A DNA stretch of 64,000 nt from Candidatus Chloroploca mongolica. GTDB taxonomy: Bacteria > Chloroflexota > Chloroflexia > Chloroflexales > Chloroflexaceae. Shown here one piece after another: positions 41,783 to 50,745 of this stretch. Positions within the stretch are counted from its first letter, which is position 1. Each line of letters begins with the position of its first letter. The translations under genes and the position numbers were made by a program. Under the pieces are notes generated by a model. That model worked only from the letters and a program-made list of their open reading frames with translations. It had not been told where the DNA came from and ran no database searches. The DNA lies in NCBI RefSeq assembly GCF_004762035.2, contig NZ_SIJK02000023.1:29324-93323 (forward strand). The letters are read 5' to 3'.

Positions 41783-43416
41783 GACATACCTCGACGCTCG
41801 CGCATCGACAGAAGGGCCATTGGTACTGACGATAGGAGCACAATCAAGAGGGCCGGCGCGGCGGCACGGGCAAAGAAGGCTTCAGACACCGCTGACCAGA
41901 TCTCGGTGGCGAGACTGCGAAAACCAAGTGGTGCAAGCAAGAGGGTTGCGGGCAATTCCTTCATCGCGGTGAGAAAGACAAGGCTGGCCCCGGCAATCAG
42001 GCCAGGGCGCATCAGGGGCGCGGTCACCCGTAAAAAGACTTGCGGCGGACGATATCCCAGACTCCGTGCACTCTCTTCGAGACTAGGATGGATCTGCAAG
42101 AGTGACGTACGCAGCGCCCCAAACGCCTGCGGGAGAAAGAGAATGGCATACGCAAACAGCAGCATCGCAAAGGTCTGGTAGAGACCACGGGCATAACTGA
42201 TGCCAAAGAAGACGAGGGCGAGCGCAACGGCGATGCCAGGTAGGGCAAAAGCTGAATAGGCCATTCGTTCGAGCAGGGCCGTTAGGCGACCAGGCCGACG
42301 CACCACCAGCACTGCCAGAGGCAAAGCAGCCAGGACTGTCACAAACGCCCCTCCACCTGAGGCAAGCAAGGAATTCCAGACGGCTGACCCCAGATTCCCC
42401 ATCTGCTCACCCGCCAGCAAGCCGCGCACCAGCCAGTAGAACAGGATGGTCAGCGGCAATACAAGGCTCAGGCTCACAATGAGCGTACAGAAAGCAAAGG
42501 CAGGCCAGCGCCAGCGGCCCAGCGCAATGATCGTCGGTGGGCGCGCCACGGCACCGCTTGCTTGATCATAGCGTGCCACCCCACGCGTCTGAGCCTCGAA
42601 TGCAACCAGCACAAGCGTCAAACCAATCAACAGGAGCGCAAAAAACGCCGCCTGTGAGCGATCAAACGAACTGTATTGCAGGTAGATCACCCGGGTGAAT
42701 GTATCAAAGCGCATAATTGCCACGGCACCAAAATCGCGCAAGGTATAGAGGGCGACGAGCAACCCACCTGCCCCCAGCGCCGGGCGTAGGGCAGGCAAGA
42801 CAACCCGCCAGAAGGTCGTTGTTGCGTTATGTCCCAGACTGCGCGACGCCTCTTCGAGCGACGGATCCATCCGCATCAGCGCTGCACGGACACTGAGCAG
42901 CATATACGGATAACACATCAACGTCAAGGCAAAGAGTGCCCCGGTAAAACCGTAGATTGATGGCAGTCGTGTAATGCCAAATGGCCCCTCGAGCAACTGC
43001 TGCAATGCACCGCGTGGCCCCAGCGCCGAAATATAGAGGTAAGCCCCGACATAACTGGGGATCACCAGTGGCAATGGTGTCACCACGGCCCAGAAGCGGC
43101 GCCACGGCAGATCACTGCGTACCGTCAGCCATGCGATTGGCACGGCAATCAGCCCTGAAACGGTTGTTACGGCAAGCGCAAGGCCAGTGGTGTTGCCGAT
43201 GATGACCCACGTACGCGGGCGCATGAAGGTTTGAAGTGCCGCTTCGCTTGTCTCAAATGCACGGATGAGCAGATAGGCCGTAGGTAACAACAAACCCGCC
43301 ACGACGAGCAACGCACCTCCCCAGAGTAGGATGGTTGACCAGTGAGGCAGTCGCCGGAGAAGCATGAAAGAACGCTTGCGCTGCTGTGTAAGCCGAGAAA
43401 GCTTTGCTTGATTCAA
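41779..43416 (-). CDS. fbpB: Fe(3+)-type ABC transporter permease (double)
   Basis: The 545-residue permease has about twelve transmembrane helices in two homologous halves, each with an EAA-type loop (LEEASRSLGHNATTTFWRVVLP and LEESARSLGYRPPQVFLRVTAP) that contacts the ATPase. This duplicated layout is typical of FbpB and ThiP importers. The chosen start is TTG 43416, with GGAG eight bases upstream; the first ATG in frame (43365) has no ribosome site. A 17-bp hairpin lies between this gene and the binding-protein gene upstream. Confidence 0.92.
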   Translation of the reverse strand: MNQAKLSRLTQQRKRSFMLLRRLPHWSTILLWGGALLVVAGLLLPTAYLLIRAFETSEAALQTFMRPRTWVIIGNTTGLALAVTTVSGLIAVPIAWLTVRSDLPWRRFWAVVTPLPLVIPSYVGAYLYISALGPRGALQQLLEGPFGITRLPSIYGFTGALFALTLMCYPYMLLSVRAALMRMDPSLEEASRSLGHNATTTFWRVVLPALRPALGAGGLLVALYTLRDFGAVAIMRFDTFTRVIYLQYSSFDRSQAAFFALLLIGLTLVLVAFEAQTRGVARYDQASGAVARPPTIIALGRWRWPAFAFCTLIVSLSLVLPLTILFYWLVRGLLAGEQMGNLGSAVWNSLLASGGGAFVTVLAALPLAVLVVRRPGRLTALLERMAYSAFALPGIAVALALVFFGISYARGLYQTFAMLLFAYAILFLPQAFGALRTSLLQIHPSLEESARSLGYRPPQVFLRVTAPLMRPGLIAGASLVFLTAMKELPATLLLAPLGFRSLATEIWSAVSEAFFARAAAPALLIVLLSSVPMALLSMRERRGMS

Positions 43417-43471
43417 CCTGAAAGCTCCAAATGTTTCTTGGGGGCGCAGCCCTAAACCCCGGCTTCTTCGC

Positions 43472-43508
43472 GGGCACCGGCAGCAAGCTATGCTTGCTGC
43501 CGGTGCCC
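43472..43508 (-). promoter_or_regulatory. Hairpin between binding-protein and permease genes
   Basis: 17-bp perfect stem GGGCACCGGCAGCAAGC (43472-43488 with 43492-43508), extended by an outer CTTCG/CGAAG pair. No T-tract. Hairpins in this position commonly protect the 5' transcript so that the binding protein is made in excess over permease and ATPase. Confidence 0.6.
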
Positions 43509-43525
43509 ACGAAGGACACCATTCC

Positions 43526-44656
43526 TTACGGGAGTACCCCTACATCCTGCATCAACTGGATCGTCCCCTGAAGATCATCGAGATCAGCCATGTCAATGTC
43601 CAGAGCGGCCGATTCGAGTTCTTCGAGCGGGGGCAAGCCTGGCGGACCAACGACCCCTTCGACAACTGGATATTCAGCCGTTTGACTGGCAAAGTACTGC
43701 TGGGCAACGGGTGAGAGCATAAACTCGATAAACCGTAGCGCATTCGCTTCGTTGGGGCTACTGGCAAGACGGCCTGCTCCAGCGACCATAATCAGTGACC
43801 CGGGGCCACTGCCGGTCAAGAAATGGTTGCGTGCCTTGAAGCCCTCGCCCTGCTCGGCCAGAAAACGGTAGAGATAGTAATGGTTTGTGAAGCCTATGTC
43901 AACTTCGCCTGCTGCCACGCCGGTCACAATCGTGGTGTTGCGGTCATACACAACAGGATTGTTGGCCTGAATGCCCTCGAGCCATTCCCGGGTCTTTTCG
44001 TCGCCCCAGACCTGGCGCATTGCGGTGATCATCGCATGCAACGAGCCATTGGTCGGTGCCCAGCCGATCCGTCCTGACCAGACCGGGTCAGTAAAATCAA
44101 AGATGTCGGCCGGCAACTCTTCCGGGTTGATCGCATCGGTATTGTATGTCACTACCCTTGCCCGTCCCGAAATGCCAATCCACAGATCCTCTGGTGAACG
44201 GAAGCGTGTCGGCACCTGACTCACCAGTTCTGCGGGAAGTGGGGCAAACAGGCCAGCCTTTGCTACCGCTCCGAGACCGCCGGGATCCTGGGCAAAGAAG
44301 ATGTCGGCAGGCGAATTGCTTCCCTCTTCGAGCAGGGTTGCCGCCATTTCAGAGGTTGAACCATAGCGTATCTGCACATCTACACCACTCGCCGCCGCAA
44401 ACTGGTTGATCAATGGGCCGACAAGGGCCTCACTCCGTCCTGAATAGACCACCAGGCTCCCAGGGGTGGCAGGCTGCGTGATGACCGTCTCGACCACCTG
44501 AGGTTCGGCTGTCACCTGAACCTCAACCACAACAGTCTCGCGGACAATCTCGGCGGGCGGCGCGGGCGGGGTTGCCGTCTGGGTGCAAGCGGTGAGCAAC
44601 AGCGCAACCATGGCGAACAGGGTCAACATGAACCGACGCTTGAGCAAACTGGGCAT
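43526..44656 (-). CDS. fbpA: Periplasmic Fe(3+)-binding lipoprotein
   Basis: ATG 44656 has AAGGAG upstream; the longer frame to 44692 starts further upstream without a site. The 376-residue product has a lipoprotein signal (LFAMVALLLTACTQ, lipobox Cys near residue 26), a disordered Thr/Val/Pro linker, then an FbpA-like type II binding fold: LVVYSGRSEALVGPLINQF, DIFFAQDPGGLGAV, NHYYLYRFLAEQGE and LRFIEFMLSPVAQQYFA. The NHYYLYR segment matches the paired Tyr ligands that hold iron(III) in FbpA. It captures iron and delivers it to the permease encoded downstream. Regulation is likely by iron; see the promoter entry. Confidence 0.93.
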   Translation of the reverse strand: MPSLLKRRFMLTLFAMVALLLTACTQTATPPAPPAEIVRETVVVEVQVTAEPQVVETVITQPATPGSLVVYSGRSEALVGPLINQFAAASGVDVQIRYGSTSEMAATLLEEGSNSPADIFFAQDPGGLGAVAKAGLFAPLPAELVSQVPTRFRSPEDLWIGISGRARVVTYNTDAINPEELPADIFDFTDPVWSGRIGWAPTNGSLHAMITAMRQVWGDEKTREWLEGIQANNPVVYDRNTTIVTGVAAGEVDIGFTNHYYLYRFLAEQGEGFKARNHFLTGSGPGSLIMVAGAGRLASSPNEANALRFIEFMLSPVAQQYFASQTAEYPVVEGVVGPPGLPPLEELESAALDIDMADLDDLQGTIQLMQDVGVLP

Positions 44657-44709
44657 AGCCTTCACTCCTTCAATGCCTTTGGTAAGTATCACATAAACTT
44701 AAAAGTTAG

Positions 44710-44736
44710 ATTATACTAATACCTTTTATTTGTCAA
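44710..44736 (-). promoter_or_regulatory. fbpABC promoter with possible metal-regulator half-sites
   Basis: On the minus strand TTGACA (44731-44736) and TATAAT (44710-44715) are 15 bases apart, slightly short. The -10 sits inside TTAG-TATAAT-CTAA, an inverted repeat like boxes of DtxR/IdeR-type regulators, so iron repression is plausible. The regulator is not in this window and the operator call is weak. Confidence 0.5.
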
Positions 44737-44764
44737 GACGTACGGGTTATACGGTATCACCACG

Positions 44765-44803
44765 GACACCAAAAAAGCCAGCATTGCTGGCTTTTTTGGT
44801 GTC
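44765..44803. terminator. Bidirectional intrinsic terminator
   Basis: An 18-bp perfect stem (GACACCAAAAAAGCCAGC, 44765-44782 with 44786-44803) with ATT loop and internal A6/T6 runs lies 12 bases past the stop of the radical SAM gene. It ends the STAND/radical SAM operon. Confidence 0.88.
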
Positions 44804-44814
44804 TGTCCTCATCT

Positions 44815-46242
44815 TCAGCGCTGGTGCAGGAGGCGTAATCCTTCGAGGCGTAACAGGTCGGGGTAGAGGGCTTGGTAGATGTTGCAATCTGGGGATTGGA
44901 TATCGGTGCGCCCGGTTGCACGCAGGGTCGCGAGCGGGCACCCTCCACCACACCAGTAGCGCCACACACAGGTGCGACAGCCCTCTTTGGTGTCGACGTG
45001 GCGACCTAGCGGCAAACGCTCGTCATGGCGAATTGCACCAAGGGGATCTTCGTGGTAGATATCAGCAACGGGCATGTGTTGCACCATCTGGCATGCGGCG
45101 ATACGACCGTGATGATCAATGACCAGATAGTGTGATCCGGCGGCACAGGCCTGCCCATGTGCGTGCGAGAGATCGGTACGATCCAACAACGCCCCAAGCA
45201 GACTCCACGAAGGCGGGTTGGCCGCAACCGTGGCATAGATTGTCCGCATACCTTCTATCAGGGTCGCTTCATCGGCCAGTAGGTCACGATGACTGCGGCC
45301 GCAGGTGTGATCACGGGCAAAGCTCAGCGTAAAGGGCAAGTCACGTTCGAGCAGCCACTGCACCAGGGCGGGCACGCCTGCCAGACTGGTACTCGTGATG
45401 GTCAGCGCGACAGTGGGGTGGATTCCTCCCGCACGTGCGCGTTCAAGCCCAGCCATAATGGCCGCAGTTGAGCCAGTGCCGTTGCACATTGGACGCTGCT
45501 GGTCATTGCTGGTAGCCGCACCATCAAGTGAAACGGTCACGTCCAGGCCCAATGCACGCAAACGTGCCACGCGTGGCGCTGTCAAACCAGTGCCATTCGT
45601 CAGCACGGTTGCTGCAAAGCCAAGACCTGCGGCGGCACACTGCTCCTGTGCATACTGATGGGTTGCAACCAGGGTGTCAAACGCTAGCAATGGCTCACCA
45701 CCCGCATACTTCAGGGCAAGCTCACGATAGCCGTGGCGTCGAGCGGCGGCAATGCTTGCCTCAACGGCCTGATATGCCGTTGCAAGGCTCATCGCCTCAT
45801 CGTTCTTTTCGATATAACAATAGGTACAACGCAGGTTGCATGCATTGGTGAGATGCAGCCATACCACCAGCGTCGTTGGCTCAACGGGGCACGGCAAAGC
45901 TGGGCTATCGGTCGTAACCAGCAACCCCATCTCGACGAGCCGCACCAGCGCCCCATACACCTCGGCGGCCTCGGCGGCCTCAGCGAGCGGCAAGCGCTGA
46001 ATCAGCGCCAGGGCTGCTTGATTCAACACCGCTACCTGGCTCAAGGATGGGACAAATGCGACGACATGTTCCCCATCATCCAGATCCAGCGTGGTTAGCA
46101 AAGGATGTGGACGCAGGCGATGGATTGCCAGGTCATCCTTGGTTCTCGTTGGCGCTTGTGCATAGACTGGCAACGGCAAGCGGCAGTCATTGAGCGCTAC
46201 CGAGGTTCGTTCTGGCACCAAAATGTGTGCTTTGGAATGCAT
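44815..46242 (-). CDS. Radical SAM/SPASM enzyme with PqqD-like N-terminus
   Basis: The 475-residue protein has an N-terminal domain (residues about 40-115) with the PqqD/RRE-like pattern DDGEHVVAFVPSL-LNQAALALIQRL-LVEMGLL, then the radical SAM barrel with CNLRCTYC near residue 136 (the Fe-S Cx3Cx2C motif) and a SPASM domain (CAAGSHYLVIDHHGRIAAC, EGCRTCVWRYWCGGGCP, final Cys in SPDC) that holds two more clusters. This combination is typical of enzymes that modify peptides or proteins, such as PqqE, sulfatase maturases and RiPP enzymes; the N-terminal domain would recognise the leader. No credible precursor is next to it. It is last in a same-strand operon with two STAND NTPases, 66 bases downstream of the nearest, a pairing like the FxsB/FxsT systems of Actinobacteria. 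Confidence 0.85.
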   Translation of the reverse strand: MHSKAHILVPERTSVALNDCRLPLPVYAQAPTRTKDDLAIHRLRPHPLLTTLDLDDGEHVVAFVPSLSQVAVLNQAALALIQRLPLAEAAEAAEVYGALVRLVEMGLLVTTDSPALPCPVEPTTLVVWLHLTNACNLRCTYCYIEKNDEAMSLATAYQAVEASIAAARRHGYRELALKYAGGEPLLAFDTLVATHQYAQEQCAAAGLGFAATVLTNGTGLTAPRVARLRALGLDVTVSLDGAATSNDQQRPMCNGTGSTAAIMAGLERARAGGIHPTVALTITSTSLAGVPALVQWLLERDLPFTLSFARDHTCGRSHRDLLADEATLIEGMRTIYATVAANPPSWSLLGALLDRTDLSHAHGQACAAGSHYLVIDHHGRIAACQMVQHMPVADIYHEDPLGAIRHDERLPLGRHVDTKEGCRTCVWRYWCGGGCPLATLRATGRTDIQSPDCNIYQALYPDLLRLEGLRLLHQR

Positions 46243-46308
46243 GCATGCTCACACCACTGAAGATTTTCCTTGTTCTACCTCAATTAAACGTGAGAAATTG
46301 CAATTCCA

Positions 46309-49272
46309 TCACGCTCCAAAGAGATCAATATCTTCAATTGCCTGAGTGAGCAAGCGATCAACGAGCGAAAGGGCTGAAACAGAGGCGCTGCTCTGAGCAG
46401 CGGCCTGGTGCATTGGTTCGCGCATCGCTTCAATTAGCGCCGGATCACCCGGTGCTGTGAGCGTACGGCGCGCCAGATGGCGGAACCGTTCGATGGGGGC
46501 GGCATCTGGCGAGAAGGCAAGCAGGCCGGTAAAGGTATGCACCAGATGCTGACACGCATCGTGATACTGAGCCCGACCAAAGGCTACCGCCGCATACTGC
46601 CATTGGATCTGGGCAAAACGCAACCAGTAGAGCCGCAATTCCACGGTTTCCGAAGACTCACCGTAGCGCATAGGATCCTGCAAACTTGCTGGCAAGAGCA
46701 AGCGGGCTTCTTCAAGCAGGGTGATCGCTTCATCATAGCGCTTTTCGTCCACACAGATCGCGGCCATCGCCTCAAGAATGCTACAGCGGATCAACCGCGA
46801 CGTGGTCTCATTCGTCAGGGTATTGGCCTCGGTCAGCAACGCAAAAGCCTCGTTGCGCCTGGTCGTCACCGCTGGTCCGGGGGACATGTTGGTCGCCCAG
46901 TTGCGCAACGCTTTGGCCAAGGCACTGCGTACCTCGATCTGGCGCACAAGCTCACCCTCTTGATCAAAGCCTTTGATGGCTTGACGATAGGCCGCCACTG
47001 CCCGGGCATACTCGGCATTGCGTTGCCCAGGATCGGCGATTGCCTCGGCAATGCGACTACGGATACGGCCTTCGGCATTTGCATTGAGGGCGGTGGCCCT
47101 GACGCTCTCAAAGCGGGCAAAGAGCCGTCGAGCCTCTTGGACGCAACGAAGCGCCTGATCCATCCGGCCAAGATCGGCATAGAGATGGGCCTGGGTATTG
47201 CGCGTTGTCGCGATGCGGTAGGCGACCCCGGCGTGTTCAACCAGAGCAAGCGACTGTTCAAGACAGCGCAGGCCACGTTCCGAATCACCCTGGCGGCCCA
47301 TCGCGTAGCCCAGATTGTTGAGGGTCACGGCGTGTAGACTATTTACCTCGGGGCCGAGTTGTCGATACAGACGGAGCGCTTCTTTGTATTTCGTAATCGC
47401 ACTTTGCAAGTGCTCTTGCACGCGTTCAAAATAGCCCCAATAGTTATACGCATTAGCCAGGATAAATTGTGCATAGGTCGCATCTGGATCAGCAGGATCA
47501 AGCTGGCGAATGATTGCCTCAAGCTCAGCGACCAGCACCTGATAGTTGTGGGTAATCTGTGCTCCACGCGAGGTTCGCCCAGCGATATAGACCTCGGCTT
47601 GCAACTGTGCGGCATCAAGATCGCAGCGCGCCAGAGGCGAGCGATCATAGATCGCACGATAGCGTTCCCGCACATCTTCCGCCAGCGCCACAGCGTCACT
47701 ATACGCATTGCTGTCGGGCATCGGGGTGAGCATGCGCCGATAGACCCAGCGAATGCCTTCATCATAGATGATGCGCTCCCAGGTCAGGCCACTCGTCAAC
47801 AAGCGTTGGCGATAGAGGCGTCCCCATGCCATATCACGATCAAAGAAACGCGCTAATTCTTCCTGTAATTGCGCATCAAAATCATCATCGCGGGCCTCAA
47901 TCGCATTGGTGCTCAACTCGCGATAGATTTGATAGCCCTGGCGCAAATTGATTGACATATGATAAAACATACGTTCAATTTGCAGATTCTGGAGTTGTTG
48001 CTGCAGGCTGGCAAAGCTTGAGGGTGCTGGCAGCGCAGCAGCTGTCGATTGCAGTTGTGTATAGACCGTCGCAATCTGCTGATCAAGAAACCGCACTGCC
48101 AGGCGCCACCACGCCAGAGCTTGTTGATCCGCCAGTTTACCCAACAGCAACTCGTACATCTCGTCATGCAGGATCAGCTCATCCTCATCAACCCGCTTGA
48201 CAAACACAAAAGCGGTCAATTCATCGAGTTGCTGATCGAGTTCAAATGGTTCAACGACCTCACCTTCTTCAGCAAAGAGGAAGGCGAGCATCTCGCGACG
48301 CACACCTTTGCGCAAATAGACTGCACGGGCAAGCAACTGGGCCAGATCTGGTCGTTGCCGATAGAGATCGCCGACAATCAACTGCACCAACGCATCACTG
48401 AGGTGGGCTTGATTCGCCGGGTAGACAAACTCGGGCGGCAACGCCGTAATATCAATAATGCCTTGCTGGGCACAGGCCAGTGCAACGGCAAGCACGACCG
48501 GTCGTCCTGCACTAATCGCATGGAGCAACTGAATCTGTTTAGGTTCAAGGGGTGCGAGGTTGGCAAATTCAGTGGCGATATACTCAGTCGTTTCGGTAAG
48601 CGTAAAAGGCTCAATCGTCAATGGGGTCAGGATCGGTCCAAGAATCTCGGCAAGCATCCTGCGTTGACCGGCCCGCGGGCGCCCAGCGAGGATCACGATC
48701 GTATTGGGCAAGCGTTTCAGCAGATGCGCCAGCCACTGTTCGAGCCTCCCGAGCTCGCGAAAATCAAACTCTTGGGCATCCACGAGCGCCGGGTGTAACT
48801 TCTCAAAGGTGTCAATCAACACCACCAGGCGATGCGCCGCGGCCAGTTTGGCATAGCATTCAAGAAAGATCTGCTCGAGTTGGGTCCGTTGCGCTTCAGC
48901 GTCATGGCCAAGCGTCGCATAGAATTGCTCGTGAGCTTCATAAAAGCGGGTGAAATCGGGTTGCGACCGCCCCCAACGCACGGCATCAGCTTCGAGTTGC
49001 GTTGCAAGCGCATAAAGCATGCGGGCAGGTTGAAGATAGCGCCCCAGATAGAGATCAATCACCTCGGTGCAGAGCACCTCACTGGTCTCGCGACAGCGTT
49101 GCCGAATCTCCGCCAGCAGACGTGTTTTGCCGATCCCTCCCTGTCCTTCGATCAAGAACACCGAAGTCTCGGCCTTAACGTGCGTCAAGGCCCGTTCAAC
49201 GAGATTGAGTTCGCGCTTGCGGCCTACCAGGTGACGGGCACTGCGAAAATATGCTTCGAGGGTTGTGATCAT
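46309..49272 (-). CDS. STAND NTPase with C-terminal TPR repeats
   Basis: The 987-residue protein begins with an NTPase of the signal-transduction ATPase type: Walker A LIEGQGGIGKTRLLAEI near residue 45, Walker B VVLIDTFEKLHPAL near 152 and the arginine finger region VILAGRPRAGQRR near 195. A winged-helix stretch follows (about 290-370), then a long alpha-helical region and tetratricopeptide-like repeats from about 590 (LRLYRQLGPEVNSLHAVTLNNLGYAMGRQGDSERGLRCLEQSL). STAND proteins are switches that oligomerise after ligand binding by the repeats and are used in defence, transcription control and cell death. No effector domain is visible, so output may be through the partner proteins. Its ATG follows the other ATPase's stop by 16 bases. 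Confidence 0.85.
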   Translation of the reverse strand: MITTLEAYFRSARHLVGRKRELNLVERALTHVKAETSVFLIEGQGGIGKTRLLAEIRQRCRETSEVLCTEVIDLYLGRYLQPARMLYALATQLEADAVRWGRSQPDFTRFYEAHEQFYATLGHDAEAQRTQLEQIFLECYAKLAAAHRLVVLIDTFEKLHPALVDAQEFDFRELGRLEQWLAHLLKRLPNTIVILAGRPRAGQRRMLAEILGPILTPLTIEPFTLTETTEYIATEFANLAPLEPKQIQLLHAISAGRPVVLAVALACAQQGIIDITALPPEFVYPANQAHLSDALVQLIVGDLYRQRPDLAQLLARAVYLRKGVRREMLAFLFAEEGEVVEPFELDQQLDELTAFVFVKRVDEDELILHDEMYELLLGKLADQQALAWWRLAVRFLDQQIATVYTQLQSTAAALPAPSSFASLQQQLQNLQIERMFYHMSINLRQGYQIYRELSTNAIEARDDDFDAQLQEELARFFDRDMAWGRLYRQRLLTSGLTWERIIYDEGIRWVYRRMLTPMPDSNAYSDAVALAEDVRERYRAIYDRSPLARCDLDAAQLQAEVYIAGRTSRGAQITHNYQVLVAELEAIIRQLDPADPDATYAQFILANAYNYWGYFERVQEHLQSAITKYKEALRLYRQLGPEVNSLHAVTLNNLGYAMGRQGDSERGLRCLEQSLALVEHAGVAYRIATTRNTQAHLYADLGRMDQALRCVQEARRLFARFESVRATALNANAEGRIRSRIAEAIADPGQRNAEYARAVAAYRQAIKGFDQEGELVRQIEVRSALAKALRNWATNMSPGPAVTTRRNEAFALLTEANTLTNETTSRLIRCSILEAMAAICVDEKRYDEAITLLEEARLLLPASLQDPMRYGESSETVELRLYWLRFAQIQWQYAAVAFGRAQYHDACQHLVHTFTGLLAFSPDAAPIERFRHLARRTLTAPGDPALIEAMREPMHQAAAQSSASVSALSLVDRLLTQAIEDIDLFGA

Positions 49273-49288
49273 AGCGTTCTTGCTTCAT

Positions 49289-50662
49289 TCAGGCAGCAAC
49301 GTCGTTGGAAAGTTGGGCCTCTAGCATGGCAACCAATTCCTGGCTGTGTGTTCCGTAGCGCCGCAGCACTGCGGGCAGATCGGGATCAGTCACCAGGTAC
49401 ATCTGCAATTGACTCATCTCCTCGTCATCAATCTGTCGTCCATCAGGGCTGACCAGATAGCGTGTCACCAGACCACGCAGCAAATTCGCCGGACGGTGCT
49501 CGCCGGGCGCTGGTGTGTCAAGGAGATGCCACAAAAATTCGACAAGATGGATGTGACGGGAAACCAGAACTTCGTCCAACATTTGACGATAGTAGTCAGT
49601 GATAAGTTGACGGAGCGCCTCGTACCGTTCCGGATTATTATAACGTACATATGTTCCAATAATACGCCGTAACGTCGGGGCCACGCGATACGAAAGGCTT
49701 GCCTGATCCCAGATCACCAGATCAAGCTCTTGCAGTTGTTTGACCATCAGCAACAGGAAGGTCTGGCGCGTTGTTTCACTTGTCGTGCCGCATGCATGCT
49801 GGATCAGACGCTGCATCAAGGGCACCGAGAACTCGCGCACGACTGACAGAACTTCAAGCGCACACTGGAGCACGGGAGAGAGATCTGGCCCAACCAGTTG
49901 ATAGAGTGCATCAAGGATCTGGCCCATCAGATCCGCTTTATCGCCCGTTTCCCACTCGGATGGCACAGGCAAATAGGCCTGCATCTGAAGCGCAAGTTCG
50001 TTCGCCAGGGGCAAGCCACTGGTCAGGCCATAGATGATCTCGGCCTCAGGAATGCTCAGTTGTAGATGCAGGGCCGTCTCTTCAAGGCTCAGCGGGGCAA
50101 GCACCATAATCTCGGCCCGCCGTCGTGTGTCAAATTCACGCCAGCGGAGGGGTGAGCGACTGATGATCGTTGCAATCATGTGATCAGTGCGTACCAGAGG
50201 GAGCAGCAATCCGCGTTCGAGCCAGTTGAAGGCAATTGGCGTCCCTCGTACAGTTGCATCCAACAAAAGGAGGCAGCACGTGCTCTGTTCAATCAACTGC
50301 CCGGCCAGACCGGTCAGGGCAGCATCGGCATTCAGATCATTGATGGGCGCAGGCGAGATCGTGAGGGCGGGATGGCAAGCGGCAATCTGATCGAGCAGCG
50401 CCTGCTTGAGCGCAAGAGGCACGAAACGTGCTGAAGGGGGCAAGATCGGCAACGCCAGACGCAACTTGACCACGTCATCAGGTAACAATGTACGCTGATC
50501 AAGATGTGCAAGGAGCGTTCGTTTGCCAATGCCATAGACCCCACAGAGATTTACCAGGCATCTGAGCGGCACGGCACCACGCCGTAGATTATCCAGACGC
50601 TCATGGAGTTGCTCCAACTCAGCAGTATGGGCAACGAGACGCTCTGGCTTGTCGCTAGCCAT
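49289..50662 (-). CDS. Second STAND-like NTPase
   Basis: The 457-residue protein has Walker A GVYGIGKRTLLAHL near residue 45 (the final Lys-Arg-Thr is a variant of GKT/S), Walker B CLLLLDATVRG near residue 135, a sensor segment TIISRSPLRWRE near 165 and two helical domains after it, including a winged-helix-like RYNNPERYEALRQLITDYYRQ. It lacks TPR repeats and any effector domain, and is about half the length of its neighbour. The N-terminus (VAHTAELEQLHERLDNL) matches the AAA+ domain opening of STAND proteins. GGGAGGTAGG precedes the ATG, and a 23-bp palindrome lies just upstream. First gene of the three-gene operon. Confidence 0.75.
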   Translation of the reverse strand: MASDKPERLVAHTAELEQLHERLDNLRRGAVPLRCLVNLCGVYGIGKRTLLAHLDQRTLLPDDVVKLRLALPILPPSARFVPLALKQALLDQIAACHPALTISPAPINDLNADAALTGLAGQLIEQSTCCLLLLDATVRGTPIAFNWLERGLLLPLVRTDHMIATIISRSPLRWREFDTRRRAEIMVLAPLSLEETALHLQLSIPEAEIIYGLTSGLPLANELALQMQAYLPVPSEWETGDKADLMGQILDALYQLVGPDLSPVLQCALEVLSVVREFSVPLMQRLIQHACGTTSETTRQTFLLLMVKQLQELDLVIWDQASLSYRVAPTLRRIIGTYVRYNNPERYEALRQLITDYYRQMLDEVLVSRHIHLVEFLWHLLDTPAPGEHRPANLLRGLVTRYLVSPDGRQIDDEEMSQLQMYLVTDPDLPAVLRRYGTHSQELVAMLEAQLSNDVAA

Positions 50663-50688
50663 CCTACCTCCCAGAGGGGAATGGGGGA

Positions 50689-50711
50689 TTACGTACGTGT
50701 GAAGTACGTAA
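50689..50711 (-). promoter_or_regulatory. 23-bp palindromic operator before the STAND operon
   Basis: TTACGTAC (50689-50696) and GTACGTAA (50704-50711) are perfect inverted 8-mers around a 7-base spacer, 27 bases before the first ATG. A second short hairpin, CACGGT/ACCGTG, lies at 50712-50730. A dimeric regulator could bind here and control the operon. No matching regulator gene is adjacent. Confidence 0.6.
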
Positions 50712-50745
50712 CACGGTCAAAGCTACCGTGCTTCTCTCTACTATA

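Noticed and set aside
46280..46309. Nine-codon frame overlapping the TPR STAND stop as a possible precursor peptide for the radical SAM enzyme
   Set aside because: It starts at a TGATG overlap, but nine residues are too few for leader plus core and there is no Cys/Ser/Thr pattern.
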